From Balanoglossus misakiensis (taxonomy: Eukaryota > Hemichordata), in the NCBI GenBank assembly GCA_040954595.2, contig CM082592.2, positions 6,758,001 through 6,822,000 of the forward strand: 64,000 nucleotides of DNA. Direction: 5' to 3'. A model generated the notes under the pieces. The model had not been told where the DNA came from. It saw only the letters and a list, made by a program, of their open reading frames with translations, and searched no databases. Positions within the stretch are counted from its first letter, which is position 1. Every line of letters begins with the position of its first letter. The position numbers were made by a program, and so were the translations under genes. Positions 24,190-37,082 of this stretch are shown here, piece by piece.

Positions 24190-27100
24190 CAGCGTTTACA
24201 AAGCCCGCACAGCGATCAAGAGAGACAGACATCAGCGATCCCTAAACAGTAAGTATTTTTATTTTGCAAAAAGTGATTTTCAGCACAACGATGCGCCTAT
24301 TCCAGCACATGACATGTAGCTGTAGTATTGTCACGTGTGTGACCGATATTGAAATTCTTCCGTCGACCTTGTGTCATGTCCTTACACTCAAGAACACAAA
24401 TGTTTATGCACATTGCATATGCCGATGTACCGTTGTACGTGTGTTGACGCTAATGTTATTGAGATCGCCGCTTGGCTGGCAAGGTCACTTGTGCAATCAA
24501 TATTGCCATTCGCAAACCGTCTTTTCCATTCCTCATGATCGGTGAAAATTGATTTAGCGTGTTTATTTGCCACTTCCGTAGTCGTCGGTCAGTGCCAGTT
24601 GGCAACGAATTCAAAACGAAACCGGCGTTAGCAAGTGCGATCGTGACGCAAGTGATTTCCGGGTAATTTCCTAAACCAGTAGGTGGATTCCGCCGATCGC
24701 ATCTATTAATTAATAAAGACATTACGAAATCGCTCTGTGCTGTTGTGTAACGAATTGCAGTGAATGCATTTCATGTCATTTTCTCCCAAAATATATTTAT
24801 TGACATTCCTTGCCAACACACTGAGAAAAAGACCTTCTCATCCCATGCTGTTACGCGTCGCCCACGCATTCAATGTTGAATTTTAATTTGCAATGCAGTT
24901 CCCCAATATAATCATCTGTCTATTAACAGAAGATGATTATTTGAAAAATCACGTGCAAAGACAAGCAACCAATGCCATATTTCCAAGTTCATCATGGAGC
25001 TTTTTAAATTTTATATTGCTGATTTATTCGAGTTAATGAAATCTGTATGTAAATGTGTATCCCACCCACATAATCACATTTGCAGTAAATGTGATTAAGT
25101 GTCCTTGAATCCCCAAAGACAAATAAAAAGGTCATCTTTAAACATCAGTATGGATACACTATCTAATGCAAACTCTGTATGCCCAGAAACCTTGGAGTAG
25201 AACATCCATGACCATAGACAAATGAGTTTGGTTGCATTGCTTCATGAATTTGAACTTGGTCTATTTTGTTGTTTTGTCCTTCAGTCTAGGCATTAATATA
25301 TTCAGATGTTTATGCAAAGGCCACATAGGGCTTCCCTTTCATTTTCAAGCTATTGTGCTGGCTGATAACAAAGAACTTACACCTATTGAGAATGCAATCC
25401 CTGTGTTCCATCTTTGGTCTCCAGGCAGCATCTTGTAAAGAATAGTGTTCAATCCATTGTTCAGTGTGCAAAAATAACAATACATTGTGTGCAGATTCTT
25501 CAATTTAACCATTTGAAGATTTGTGAGGGATGAACATCAAAAAATAAGGTGGTTACTCACTGTTTGGTTCTTACCAAATAGATATGTTGTTGATCAGTTT
25601 TGTTGAAGAAGTTCTCATTTTTCTATTATTGAGAAGGTAAAACTTCATCATTTCTTTGTACATGTACTGCGTTATTTTTTCCCAGGACTGTGTCACAGTT
25701 AATGGCCCAGCTTCAGTCTCAGCGGACGACCGCCCCGAGCAACTTCCACGCGGCGCTGGCCAATCCACTCACCGCACTCCTACGAGAACCGGTCAGCGTT
25801 CCCAGCGGCTACCCAGTGAACATGTCGGGACATTTGTTTGGGCAGCAGCAGCAGCAGCACCCTCCGAGCAAGCCTCCCCTCCCTCCTCCGCCGCCCCCTC
25901 CCCACTCGGACTTCGTCGGTCGGCACAACATGCCGCGGTTCCCGGCCCCGCCCCCTCCAGCCCACCACCACGTCACGGCCGTGCACCATCACATCATCCA
26001 GCAGTACGCACAGCAGGGACAGAAAGGACCCGGCTTTCCGGCCGGAGAGGCGCTTCCGGGAAATCTGTCGAAACAGGCAAGGCAACAGCAGATACCACCC
26101 ATCAATATGACAACAGATAAACAAAGGCAGCACTCACCGGGTTCAGTACAACCAACCATACAGGCCCCGCCGCCTCCACCCCCACCACCACCAGAACCTA
26201 AGATGGTGGAAATTGTAAGTAATGCACCGATTCATTTACATGAAACTAGTCAAGGAACCTATTTTCCAGAAGAAAATAAGAACTACACACCAATCTGTTC
26301 TTTGCTGTATTGCAACCACTTGTACGGAAATCTGGATATTCTGATTTTTTCTTTTTCTGTCTCCGTCTCCTTCAGCCAAATCCATTTTGTCTTACGCCAC
26401 AAATATTCCCTACCAGAGTGAGTCGACTGGTGCGCACAGAAGAATCGCATTACAACACAAGGTGAGAGGGATATCTGACAGGAATAAAACCAAAGAAACG
26501 TTTGAGTTGAATTCTCAATCAACTGGCTGAGAATTATTCTGGAAGTCGTTTACTAACAGCACATATTTCTCATGCAGGAATGGTGGTTGTATAAACCCAG
26601 CGAAGGCTCTGGACCTGCTTCGAGCGGTTCTCCAGGGTTCCATCAACAAAGAAATCAAGAAAGTCATGGACAAATACAGACAGGTATGCAACCCTGAAAA
26701 CAGAGTCCTTGTTTGGTGTGTTGGGTATATGCAATATCTGAATCTGAATTTATGCAATGTGCTAAAACCACAGACAGTAGACACATAAACGCTTGGAGTT
26801 ACTAAGTGCCTTGGCCTTGACCCTAATAGTAATGAACCTCTTGACTTTGTCTGGTTAATCATGTTCAAATTTCTTTCCTCCACACAGTACTTTGACGCCG
26901 CAGCACATAATGTGAAAGAAAATTACGGAGAGAAGGCGGTATCAGAAGCAAATATACTGAGCACATTTCAAGATGCCTTGGAACAGGTCAGTAAAATGAC
27001 AGATTTAAAGACTCAGAGATCACAGAAAATGTGTAAGATACACACTTGTACATCTGTACAGTCAGGATTTGTCCTGGAAATGCCATATATATTGAACTTG

Positions 27101-28594
27101 GGACTTCATAAAGCATGCATTATTGAATCATAATGGTTATCTTCATTTTTCCTGATTCCCCCCAGGCAAAAGAAGTATTTAAATGCGATGACACATCTAG
27201 TGTTGCGTCGTGTAAAACAGATCACGATGATGCAAGGGATGAACCAGCCAGAAAAGTAAGTCTCTTGACTGCCAGGTCACTGTCGAATGTCACGTGTTGT
27301 GGTTGACTGTGGCCTGATGGCCCCTGTTGTTATTGCACACATATGTAAGCCACTACTGAAATATTACATACGAAGACACATATTATCATCAGTGAAAACC
27401 ATGTGATGGATGGTTGCAGTTTACAGACTGACTGTATTCTGAGAAATGATTTTTTTGTTCTGCTTTCAGAAATTCAAACCTCTAACAGAAGTCAGTTTTC
27501 CACCTCTTGTGAGAAAGGTAAGTGCCACCTTATTCTGCTTGCACCTGTGCAGAGCTATGAAGTCGTTGAAATACACATAGGAGTTCACAGTCAAGGGGTT
27601 TTTGTGAAGAAAAGATTGCAGTCGCTAAGAAATATTGATTTAAAAAAAATGCAAACTCTGTTTCTTTCAGCGGAAAGGAAGGCCGCCTCGAGAACACAAG
27701 CCCAAGCCAGAACCTGTCAAGAGAGACGGTCCAAAATGGGATCCAGAGAGGTTGAACGACGACACCCTATTTGTGATGGGCGCAAGGGCTAACAAGTAAG
27801 TTTTCATGGTGAGGGAGGCTGGACTGTTTCAACATTATGCTAGTTGTTCATCTGTGTTGATGGAGCTTTTTGTACATTAACCTTTCTTCCTCTTTTTGTT
27901 TTTTATTAAGGGCTCTTGGTCTAGGCGCAACTCGAGGTCGGTTATATTACAAGCACCCAGAAATGTTCAAGGTAGCTATCTTACTTACATATCTGAGCCT
28001 CAGAGTAATCTAATTGAATGACTCGTACCATTTGAAACAAGGGTGGTCTCTACTAAGTAACTAGACATTTATTTGACCGTTTTAATCATCACTCTAGTTA
28101 GTCTCAGTTAACAAAGAAATTTTCAGTGCCAGTACCCTACCTTGATGTTACTGTTATCCCACAAAATTCCTTAATTATTTATTCCCACACCGGAATGTAA
28201 CCTTATGTGTCAATTTTCCTCATTCCCACAGTATGCGGGTGACCAGGAAGACAAACAGTGGCTGTACGAGAATGGGCTCATGCCGGCAACTGGCGGCAAG
28301 GCATTTATACTTATAGTGGAAGACATGTTAGATCTAGCCGAAACAGATGAATACAAGTAAGTACATGAGTGTCATGATATTTGTTATCATATTTTACCTG
28401 GGAACTCAGCATCATCAAGTGTCTACCAAGGTAAAGACTTCAACACCGTCATCATCAATGTTTCTCTTTTTGCTTTCAGAAATAATCCAGAACTGTGTCT
28501 TAATGAAATTAAACCTTTCAAAGTGAACAAAAAGATTCAAGAGAAGATGAAGGCTTACATGAGAGCAAACAGGACAGATGGCCTGACAGAATGA
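24181..28594 (+). CDS. DNTTIP1: DNTTIP1 (TdIF1), MiDAC deacetylase-complex subunit
   Basis: DNTTIP1 scaffolds the mitotic deacetylase complex with HDAC1/2 and MIDEAS and binds DNA. Eleven exons: 24181-24248, 25686-26214, 26376-26461, 26578-26683, 26888-26986, 27166-27255, 27470-27517, 27671-27795, 27911-27971, 28232-28356 and 28480-28594; 1452 nt (483 aa), in phase. Exon 2 encodes a Gln- and Pro-rich region (QQQQQ, several poly-Pro and His tracts) absent from the 329-aa human protein as I recall it. The dimerisation region has DLLRAVLQGSINKEI (human DLLRAVLQPSINEEI). RKGRPPREH is an AT-hook-like motif. The C-terminal DNA-binding domain has DGPKWDPERLN, ARANKALGLGATRGR, YYKHPEMFKYA and ATGGKAF, close to human. 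Confidence 0.94.
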
Positions 28595-31228
28595 AAATGA
28601 AATGTAAAATAATGTACATTGAATATAGAATTTAGTAATTGCAGGGAGATTCCTTGATCAAATTGCTCTCTCAGGTTTTGGAGAGCCTGGTGCTTCGACC
28701 TCCTCCAACCTATTCTCACTGCTTTGCTGCGGTCCACTATACTTGCGCGTTGGTGAAACATGGAGCAAACCATTTTGGAAATTAGGGGAGTTGCCCCAGA
28801 AGAGACACCATGATGTCCTGGCCAGCTGGTGTATCCACACTGCATTCCGTTGTTACTAAAAATCGTGGAGACAGGTTATTTGTGTCATCTCCGCAGCTGT
28901 GATTCCCAGCTGCCTCCGGAACAGACCTCGATGTACCGAGAGATCCTATCCTCTTTCAGAAGATTTGTACAGTGACTGAGCAATTTATTTGGAAAGTCAT
29001 CCACAAAGATCCATCTGAAAACACTCGTCTCACTCCGCACAAATTTAAAGTACTTGAAATTAGTTAGCTCAGAGTTACTTTGAAATGATAAAGTTATTTT
29101 GTTTCGTCTACATTTTTCCTTATGGATAAATTTTTCTTGTCTATATATGCTCCATGAAATGTATACACGCATTACTGTGCTGAATTCATTTTCACTGCCA
29201 GTAAATTGTGATGGATATGTGAGTGGGAGAAAAGGGCAAACTGCCGTTATATTGCAATACAAGTGTGCACGACAATGGAAAATGTAGACACAGAATTCAT
29301 GACTGATATCAACTTTGCTATCAACATTTGTGTAAAAATCTTATGTATTTAATAAGTAATATTTATGTTACATATCTGTATTAATATTATATTCATTAAC
29401 GCCATGACAGATCAGTCTGGGCTTTCACTGCAAAGGTCAGTCCAAGTAAAACGCATTCATTCTGATTGAATGCAGAATGCTGTTATGCAAACGCTTTTTT
29501 GACAAACACACCCCTGGAGATAGTAGGGGGTGAAGGTCAAATGTCAAAGGTTATATGCAGATTTCTCACGCATTATTTAAATAAGCCTTTCAGCTCTCAG
29601 GAAGTTGTACCTTCACCCTGATCAGGTGGTACTTTCCTGCCTCAGTGCCAATCAGAACTGTGGGTCTTTTTCATTGAAAATGACTTGTTTGAAAACCACT
29701 TTGTTATCTGGCAATAAAAGCCTATCCCAAAAGTATTTTTTTGCGATAGAACACTTGTTTTGAAAGCTCCCTCCAGAGACAAAATCTGGTTGGTTTTAGT
29801 TCTTCACTTTCACTTTCTCTCATTCTAACGCATTTTCTTTCAAAAGTAATGTAACCATTAATAAGTGCTGTTAATGTAAATATGTATATTGAAATGCACT
29901 GACACTGAGTTATATCACTGTTAAGAAATTGTAAATATAGAATTAATAGAAATACTGGTTCACTGTATGTCATCGACTCAAAGGTCACAAATTCTGATAT
30001 TGTTTTCTTAGAAAATATTCAAGAAAATATGGGCAGCCATCTTTTATTTGTTTCTCATCCAGACATCTTAAAACCAGTTGGTTCGCCAGATTAAAACTGT
30101 AAAGGTGAAAACTCATACTTTCATTTTGTAATATAAATAGCTTAAAGGCAAATAAGCACAATTTGAATTTCCTCATAAGTTCTGAAATCTGCCGTATTTT
30201 AACTTATTTAATTTTACATGAAAAGAAAATTCCAACCTGACCATAGGGGGCGCTTTGCAAACCTGAGGGTCCGTCGCAAAAAATAGAACCCAGTTATAGA
30301 GATAGTTTTTCCACGTGGGCTTTCAATGCTATACAACCATGACTGAATACATTTTGTTGTGTAATTTTTTCCTGCATATCATGAAAATAACATTCAATGC
30401 TTAATAATTCAGCAACTTGTCTCTGCTTTCTTTTCTCGAGTGAGTGAAATGATGTGTACTTGCGATTGTTGAGTGCGGTGATATACATCACGGCACTGCA
30501 GCTATTGTAAAATCTTTTACATTTAATTTCAACGATTACACTTCGTGACGAAGGTCCTATTCAAGTTGTAGCTCCGCGGATGACATAGGCCTAAGGGGTT
30601 GCAACCCCAAATATGGCCACCGATGCGCAGCTAAACAGATTATCTGCTGATGTACATTCTCGGAGAAGCCATACAATACAAAAGTAGTACGTGCGCAAGT
30701 GAATGCCTCCACAGTTCACCATTCAGAAGACATCGAGATAAATTATCTCGGTTAAAAAAACCTTCATTAAGATTCGAAGCAAATTCGAAAACGGTAGCTT
30801 GTATATAGGCAGGGCTTTGCCCGACTAATACGTCGTATATGTGAATCCAATTACACGTTTTGTCAGTTTGCAAATTGAAAGGAAGTCAGAAAAATAGCCA
30901 CGACTGTTTCATGCAAAATGCAGTACAGCTGCTGCTGTCTTCATTCTGTCATCCTTTGATGAAAGGGTCTGAAAAGACACTACCAGAATAACTGAACACT
31001 CAATTCGGAAACATCCTCACGAAAGACAAGTAAATTTGAATTAAAGCGGTAAGAAAAAGTCGTTTTGAAAAGTGTGAATATTTTGCCTGTTGGCGGGCGT
31101 ATGTGGCTTCGACGTAACGCGGAAAAATACGTATGCCGTACGTATTTTCTCTTCATCACAGCAAAATACGAGGACATCTTTGTGTCGTCTTGAAGAAATA
31201 GGCCTATAGTTTTTCTGACAAACGGCTC
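28595..31228. other. Intergenic region, DNTTIP1 3' side to globin 3' side
   Basis: DNTTIP1 and the globin gene are convergent here. A plus-strand AATAAA at 29713-29718 is about 1.1 kb past the DNTTIP1 stop. The scattered short open frames (such as 28555-28845 and 28885-29262 on the minus strand) show no domain or splice support. Confidence 0.5.
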
Positions 31229-31798
31229 TCAGCCCGCTCTGTCGTTCACGGCTTTGGTGCCATCTGCGTATCCTTCTTTGACACGGCCGATAATGAAGTC
31301 AAACAGTTTCCTCCAGGCTTCCCTGACTTCTGGGGTGAATTTATCTCCTTCCAGGGTTATGTCCCACGTGTACATCATGCAGTCTGTGTATATGTTGAAG
31401 AAGTCGTTTTTTACGCCATTGAAGTCCGCGTGTCTCCTGCCCAGGTTGTACAGCAGAACGGAGATGTCCCCGTCCAGGTTCTCCAGGTTCTCGATGACGG
31501 CGCCGACGGACTGCATGAAGCGGCGCCCGTGCATTTTGAACGACTCGTTCTGCGTCAGAAGGCTGTCCGGGATGTAGCGGAACGGGAACAGGTCCTTCAC
31601 GGACGGGACGACGCTGAAGATCCGCAGGAAGATCTTGCCTCCGTTCGTTGTCATGTCGGAGGCCATAAACGGCCAGGTGCCGCGCAGTATGCTCACCTCG
31701 ATGGGTGTAAATTCCACCGCCTTTGACATCTTGGGGAGCGGCTCTTTTGAAGTCGAGTTCCGCGGCGCGACAGCGTGAGTGGAATCCGAGCAGCCCAT
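31229..31798 (-). CDS. Single-exon globin with N-terminal Met-Gly-Cys
   Basis: A heme globin of 189 aa in one uninterrupted exon. Fold residues are visible: Trp42 (A12), Phe71 in DLFPF (CD1), His90 in FKMHGRRF (distal E7) and His123 in RRHADFNGV (proximal F8). An extension of about 25 residues precedes the A helix and starts MGCSDS. Gly2 followed by Cys3 is the pattern for N-myristoylation plus palmitoylation, known from membrane-bound globin X. The frame continues 12 codons upstream of this ATG, but I chose the Met-Gly-Cys start; Met24 is a third option. No intron interrupts the usual B12.2 or G7.0 positions. Neuroglobin/globin-X-like roles (redox or nitrite chemistry at membranes) are inference. 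Confidence 0.9.
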   Translation of the reverse strand: MGCSDSTHAVAPRNSTSKEPLPKMSKAVEFTPIEVSILRGTWPFMASDMTTNGGKIFLRIFSVVPSVKDLFPFRYIPDSLLTQNESFKMHGRRFMQSVGAVIENLENLDGDISVLLYNLGRRHADFNGVKNDFFNIYTDCMMYTWDITLEGDKFTPEVREAWRKLFDFIIGRVKEGYADGTKAVNDRAG

Positions 31799-34700
31799 GC
31801 TGTAGAGATGTCCCTTCAGTTCACGATATAGCAAATACTTTTTTTGTGGAAATATCTGTATTAAATCGTCTCAGTCTAATAAATAAACCAGACGTTCTCG
31901 TTTCAGCATACCTCGGAAGACAACACAGCCGTGTCAATAGTCACGCTTGCCGTCGATTGTCAACAATTATCACTTTCACAGTGTCAAAAAGGAGGCGATG
32001 GTCAGATCTGATAAATAACGCGATGTAAAAAACGAATCCAAACACGAACGGAGCTCGTCACACTTTCTGGAAATAGGTGCATGGACAGCCTCCCTGTAAT
32101 ACTGCAATCAAATCTTCGCTGGTGGCCAGACCATATGAATAACGTCAATTATCAAACTTACACGCAAACATCCGATATTAAGTGATTCGCATGCAGACGT
32201 CGTCACGGCCATTCATCATCCGCTCGCCCTAAAGAAGAGAATAAACAGAACCGTTAGACTAGCAGTCCAATCACTAGCCGTAGGATGTAGTCTCAATTGT
32301 CGAGCAATATAGGCGCTGCAGCACACGGAATGAAATGTCAAGAGCTCATGACAAGCAAACTACATCACACAATCGGGGACGGAGAAGGGGTTGCCCACGC
32401 AGACTAATATTTCAAATATTTGACGATATTACGATATTGCGTGAACGACAACATTGAATAACACTACGGCGGTATAAAACGTGACAAAATCGTAAAAAAA
32501 TATACGACTACAAATTCCCATTCCTACATTTTTACGACCGTGTTATGGCTGTTCGTTCATTTAATGGCGTGAAAACTTTAAAAAATGGCACCGAAGATCA
32601 CATCGCCTTGTATTGTGATTATAAGAGACAATACTAAACCTATCCTTTACACCTTCATTTCAAGACCACTGACACGTGCATTCATGCGACTCACTTCAAA
32701 GGCCCGCCAGTATACATGTATACATGTATAGGTTTACTCCCAGGGGGTGATTCCCTTGTCTCTAGTTCGTGCAAAGCTAGAAGAGGGGTCTTGTGGGATT
32801 TGTAGAACCCGAAAACATCCGGTTAGATTATTGACTGTGCAATAAAAATTCCCACCTGAATGCACTCAGAACCAGTAACTTTCGTTCGTTTCTGATACAC
32901 TTTTAAAACCCCATTAAAGCTAATTTCAAACATTAAACTGAATAGGAGAATAATATAAACCTTCGTCAGCTGTCGCTAAAATTCTAATCACCTGTCATTA
33001 TTTTTCCTGCGAGACGGTAATCAATTTGTAATAAGATTATTTATAATCCCATGTAACTATGCCTGTATGTTATTGGACTGCATAGACGTTCCATGTGGCA
33101 CATACGTTTTTCGATTCAAAACATTTAGCGACATCGTTTTAAATTACTATTTTGTTGATCGGAGATCTGAATACTCGCGGCAGCAGGTGTATAGATCATA
33201 AATTATACAGTATATTTATTACACCTGTAAACGGGACATATGCGAGTCCAATGCCCCAAACCGCAGAATTTCACGACAAACGGAGACACCGAAGTGGGAT
33301 TTTCAGCATCAACCAGTGACTATTTTAAATAGCAAGGTCTTGTGATAAATGAAAGGTCGTCATCTGAAACGCAGCAAATGGCAACAACTGAAGTAACTCA
33401 TGGCCTCGTCTGAATTTATACTCGTTGCCTAGCAACAGAATTCATCATTATTATTTTGTCGTTCCGTCACGAAAGCCCAGGGCAGGGGGTCGGTCGGCGT
33501 TTAATAGCTTTCATATCACCCATCATCGGTGTGTGGTAATATCATATTTAATATCGAGAGTGATATTCATGATGCAAATGGCGGTACTTGCTTTGTAAGG
33601 GTTTTCATTGTTACGCAGGAGGATGCTATTATCCGTTGACACTGGTAAGGGGGTATCGCGTTGCAGTTTATAAATAAGTAAAAGGCGACTATGTAGAAAG
33701 CCGGTGGTAAAATTCTCACAAGTCAGGATAGAAATTCGTTGTGTTTGAACACTGCAGAATCTTGTATTTGTGGGTTTTTTTTTCAAAGTGACTCACAGCG
33801 GCTTGAGAAAGGCCGACATCAATTTAGGGTGATGGGGAGTCCATACCAGCAGCGCGTATTCGACAGTCTTGTCAGAAGTATATTACAAGGATTTCTCTTT
33901 GTCTATAGGGTCACAGCGACTTATTTTGAAGAACGGCCGCGTATACCCATATCAGGAAATAATACCACGCGGTTTAATCTGCCCCCCGAGGACTTCAGGT
34001 GGAACAGTCGTTCGGCGTCACAGCGTGCTCATATAATTTCCGTCGTCGGGTGAAAGTGGTTCAACGTTGAATCCATTATCAGAGACCCTCAGGATATTAG
34101 TATCTTACAAAATGGAGCGTCGTGTCGAGAGGTTTACATTTCGGTGAAATATTTTAGAGGTTTTTGTCGAGGTATAAGAGACACTGGAAAAAGGCACAGG
34201 AATATTCTGTGGTGCTTCGTTGCCTGGCACCACATGTCATGGTGTCATTGAGAGCTCTTAGGCGTCGAGACAAAAAATAAACAGCCACCTTGAAACGACC
34301 AAGCTCATCTGTCTTGTAAATCTGAGCAATTCCAATCCAGGTACAAAGATTTCATCACTTCAAATACACCGTTACGTAGCAGGATTTCCCCTCGAGGGAG
34401 ATGGGCGGCAAACGAGCAGCTTTGTCCGTAATTGCTGACACGCACGATTTTCTCATTTGAACTGAGTGCGTTCCGGTGCCGGGCAATTGAGCGAAAAAAG
34501 CTTTGCACGAGGTCTCGCTTATAAATAAACCTAAAACCATCTGAACTGACTAAAACAGGAATTCACAACTCAGACAGCGAAATCAGACCGAATAACAAAA
34601 TTGCGGGGTTATTTTTATGATGACACTAGAGAAAATTTAGCTCATACGAAGAATTCGCCATTCGGGTAACCATGGCAATGTTCTCGAATGGCGAACAGAG

Positions 34701-36660
34701 ATCAAACGAGTGTAAAAAGGGAGATTTTTCGCCGTAATGAGAAATATCATCTTTTGCAGGCTTTTGCCACATGAGTACGCTACGATATATATCACTGACT
34801 CTTTGGAGCTCCCCGTATGAGAGGTTTCGAGGCAATGAAAAACTGAAACTTCGCTGGTTGAAAATCTATCATGTCGAGTGCGTATTGTCGATTGCGGATA
34901 AACTGTTGGCAATGTAATGGGTCGTAAACGAAAGGGTCACCTATAACCTGTCGCGACCAAATGAGGTCACACGATAATCACGTTTGCGCAGATTAAACGG
35001 ACTAATTTAGTCGCGTTCTTTTCCTAAACCGTGGTAAAGTGGTCGGTTGTAAACACGCCTTCTCTGTCTGTATACGTGCAGTGCAACATGGCTGCGCGTG
35101 CTATACACTCCGAGAAAGATTGACCATGCGTGATTAGGGCGGTATTAACTATCAGAGCTGTATTAATTACTAGTATCATCAGAGAAACGGCGCCAGATTA
35201 TGACAATAAATCACCACTTAAAGGAAGATATAAAAGTCACGAGAAGTAAATTCTGTACAATATATCACACGCACACTATCCGTTGTGGAAACTATTAACA
35301 ATAATACAATGTATCACCCCGCATTAGGTTGGATATAAATAATGGGAACGCAAACAAAAAATTGAATTAAACATTATGGCGTTAACATGCTAACGACGCT
35401 AAAATGCGAAGCTATCATTTACGGACATTAGTCAAACTGATCATGTTACGGTCTATGTTTCTGACGATGTGGACGACACAGCCAATGAAATGTTAAAAAA
35501 CACGCGTTTGAATTTAGGCCCTTTTTGGCACTCACTACATGCTAAAGATAGATCGAAGCGCATAAGAGTCGCCTTGCTGTTCAGTAAAAACACTATATTC
35601 GCATTAGAAGGACGTAATGTGTCATTTAGGCACGTTTGTGTAGAATCAACTTACCTTTCCATCCGTTTAGATTACGGGTTGTGTCAGCCTGAGTCAGATA
35701 GACTTCTTCTCCGGTGCAAACGTCTCCAGTGCCGGCCTAGTCGCAACTATACGTCAGCAGCCCTCGGACTGGTTTTGACGATAACGAGCTGAATGCGGAG
35801 CCTATAGCCTGCCAGCATCATCTCATATGCGCACCGCCGACGCGACGCTATACGGGCCTAGCTGAAACAGTTGTACGCGGCCCGCATTCGTGTGCGTAAA
35901 GATTGCGTGATATTTCTGCGATACTCGTAATTATATTCCTTAAACTAGAGAGCGAAAAAAGGCGAACGCTCTCTTGCGTTGATTCGTGCTTTAAGTGCAT
36001 TCGTTGAGTTGACAACACATCGATCAAGCCCACAGGGACTATCTCAAGACTCCTATTTTAAACACGTAATCTATTACAATGTAGTTTGATTGGGAACATG
36101 TTTGAAAACGGTGTTCAAATTTACTATTTCTGTCACGTTAGCCTAACAGTCAAATTAGTTCAGTTATAATCTTAGAGTCGGTAAGCTATTGCACGACCTT
36201 TTATCGTAAAGTTTCGACCTTGAGTTTTGTGCGCGTGCTCTGTCAATATCGTGTATTTGCATTTTTACCATTTTAACAATGGCAATGGTGAAAGATTAAA
36301 CCAGAAAACGACAATTTTCCCCGTTTAGAGATCAAGCAGAGATCGGTGCATTCGCGGTTGCTTGGCAACCATTCCTGCATCGGGGAAAATAAAAGGAAAT
36401 GACGAAAATTCGAAATGTTCTGGTTAAAGTGCCACCATTCGCGTGTTTGTCGTGACGCGTTTCCGTTTAAACGCGCAAACAAAGTTGAACACTTCAACAA
36501 GAACAGTGGATGAAAAATCCTAAGTTGATTTGTCTCGAGAGCGGACCGGATGGAGACAGAAAAAAAATCTATTCAAACTGTTGCCTCTGAAATAGGTGTA
36601 CTGCAGAGGTGGCGGGGTTGTCGTTCGTGTTTTTGTTATTCTCGAGGAGTAATTTAGCAT
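31799..36660. other. Gene-poor region upstream of the globin gene
   Basis: About 4.9 kb with no recognised gene. It is rich in CpG compared with the introns, and has two overlapping-spaced TACATGTA copies at 32713-32728. Open frames at 33739-34053 and 35469-35792 have no family resemblance. It should hold the globin promoter at its left end. Confidence 0.5.
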
Positions 36661-36680
36661 CTACATTATAATAACGACGC

Positions 36681-36791
36681 TATATGCATATGTATAAGCA
36701 TTTGGGGATGCATACAACGCTATTGGTCATTCGTTTGCATTGATATGCATATGCATAAGCAGTTTAAGATGCATACAATGCCATTGGTCAG
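36681..36791 (+). repeat. Tandem 48 bp direct repeat with POU-like and CCAAT-like motifs
   Basis: Copies at about 36682-36729 and 36743-36790 share about 40 of 48 bases. Each starts with a TATGCATA-type core, continues with GATGCATACAA and ends with ATTGGTCA (an inverted CCAAT box). Spacing is about 61 bases. Confidence 0.75.
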
Positions 36792-36847
36792 CGATAGCGT
36801 GATGTAACAACCCAACTGACCGAGATCAGACCAGCCAGAGACGAAAA

Positions 36848-36858
36848 TTAAAGATGGC
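36848..36858 (+). promoter_or_regulatory. YY1-type motif (AAGATGGCGGC) in a candidate orphan promoter
   Basis: Exact YY1 consensus about 60 bases after the paired CCAAT-like boxes. The ATG inside it opens only a six-codon frame, so no protein start is implied. Confidence 0.45.
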
Positions 36859-37010
36859 GGCCTGGTACCTTTAGAGGTCCGGAAGATGCGAATATCCATG
36901 GATCGTAGATTGATAAAACACGCGTCATGATGGAAGTATTTGCATGGCAGTTATATCCACCCGCTTTAGAATACAGGGAAAACTACTACAGTAGTATGAA
37001 ATGTACTAAC

Positions 37011-37082
37011 CTGAGAAAACACAGAACATGTTGCATGTGGTCGTTCTGGCTGTAGGCTGATGTGTGGAGGACCGTGCTTGAA
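37011..37082 (-). other. Exon-like block A (minus strand)
   Basis: 72 bases bounded by a good acceptor (ttttgtttcag) and a donor (CTCAG/GTTAGT). It resembles block B at 37233-37288: both contain GCCAGAACGRCCAC, a Cys-containing stretch, then TGTGTNTTYTCAG and the same GTTAGT donor. Possibly duplicated exons of an unrecognised or non-coding transcript. Confidence 0.35.

Noticed and set aside
25656-26120. 154-codon frame over DNTTIP1 exon 2
   Set aside because: Out-of-frame reading of the Pro/Gln-rich exon; it does not join the flanking exons.
36848-36868. Possible protein start ATGGCGGCC in a good context
   Set aside because: A stop follows after six codons and no donor site falls within it.
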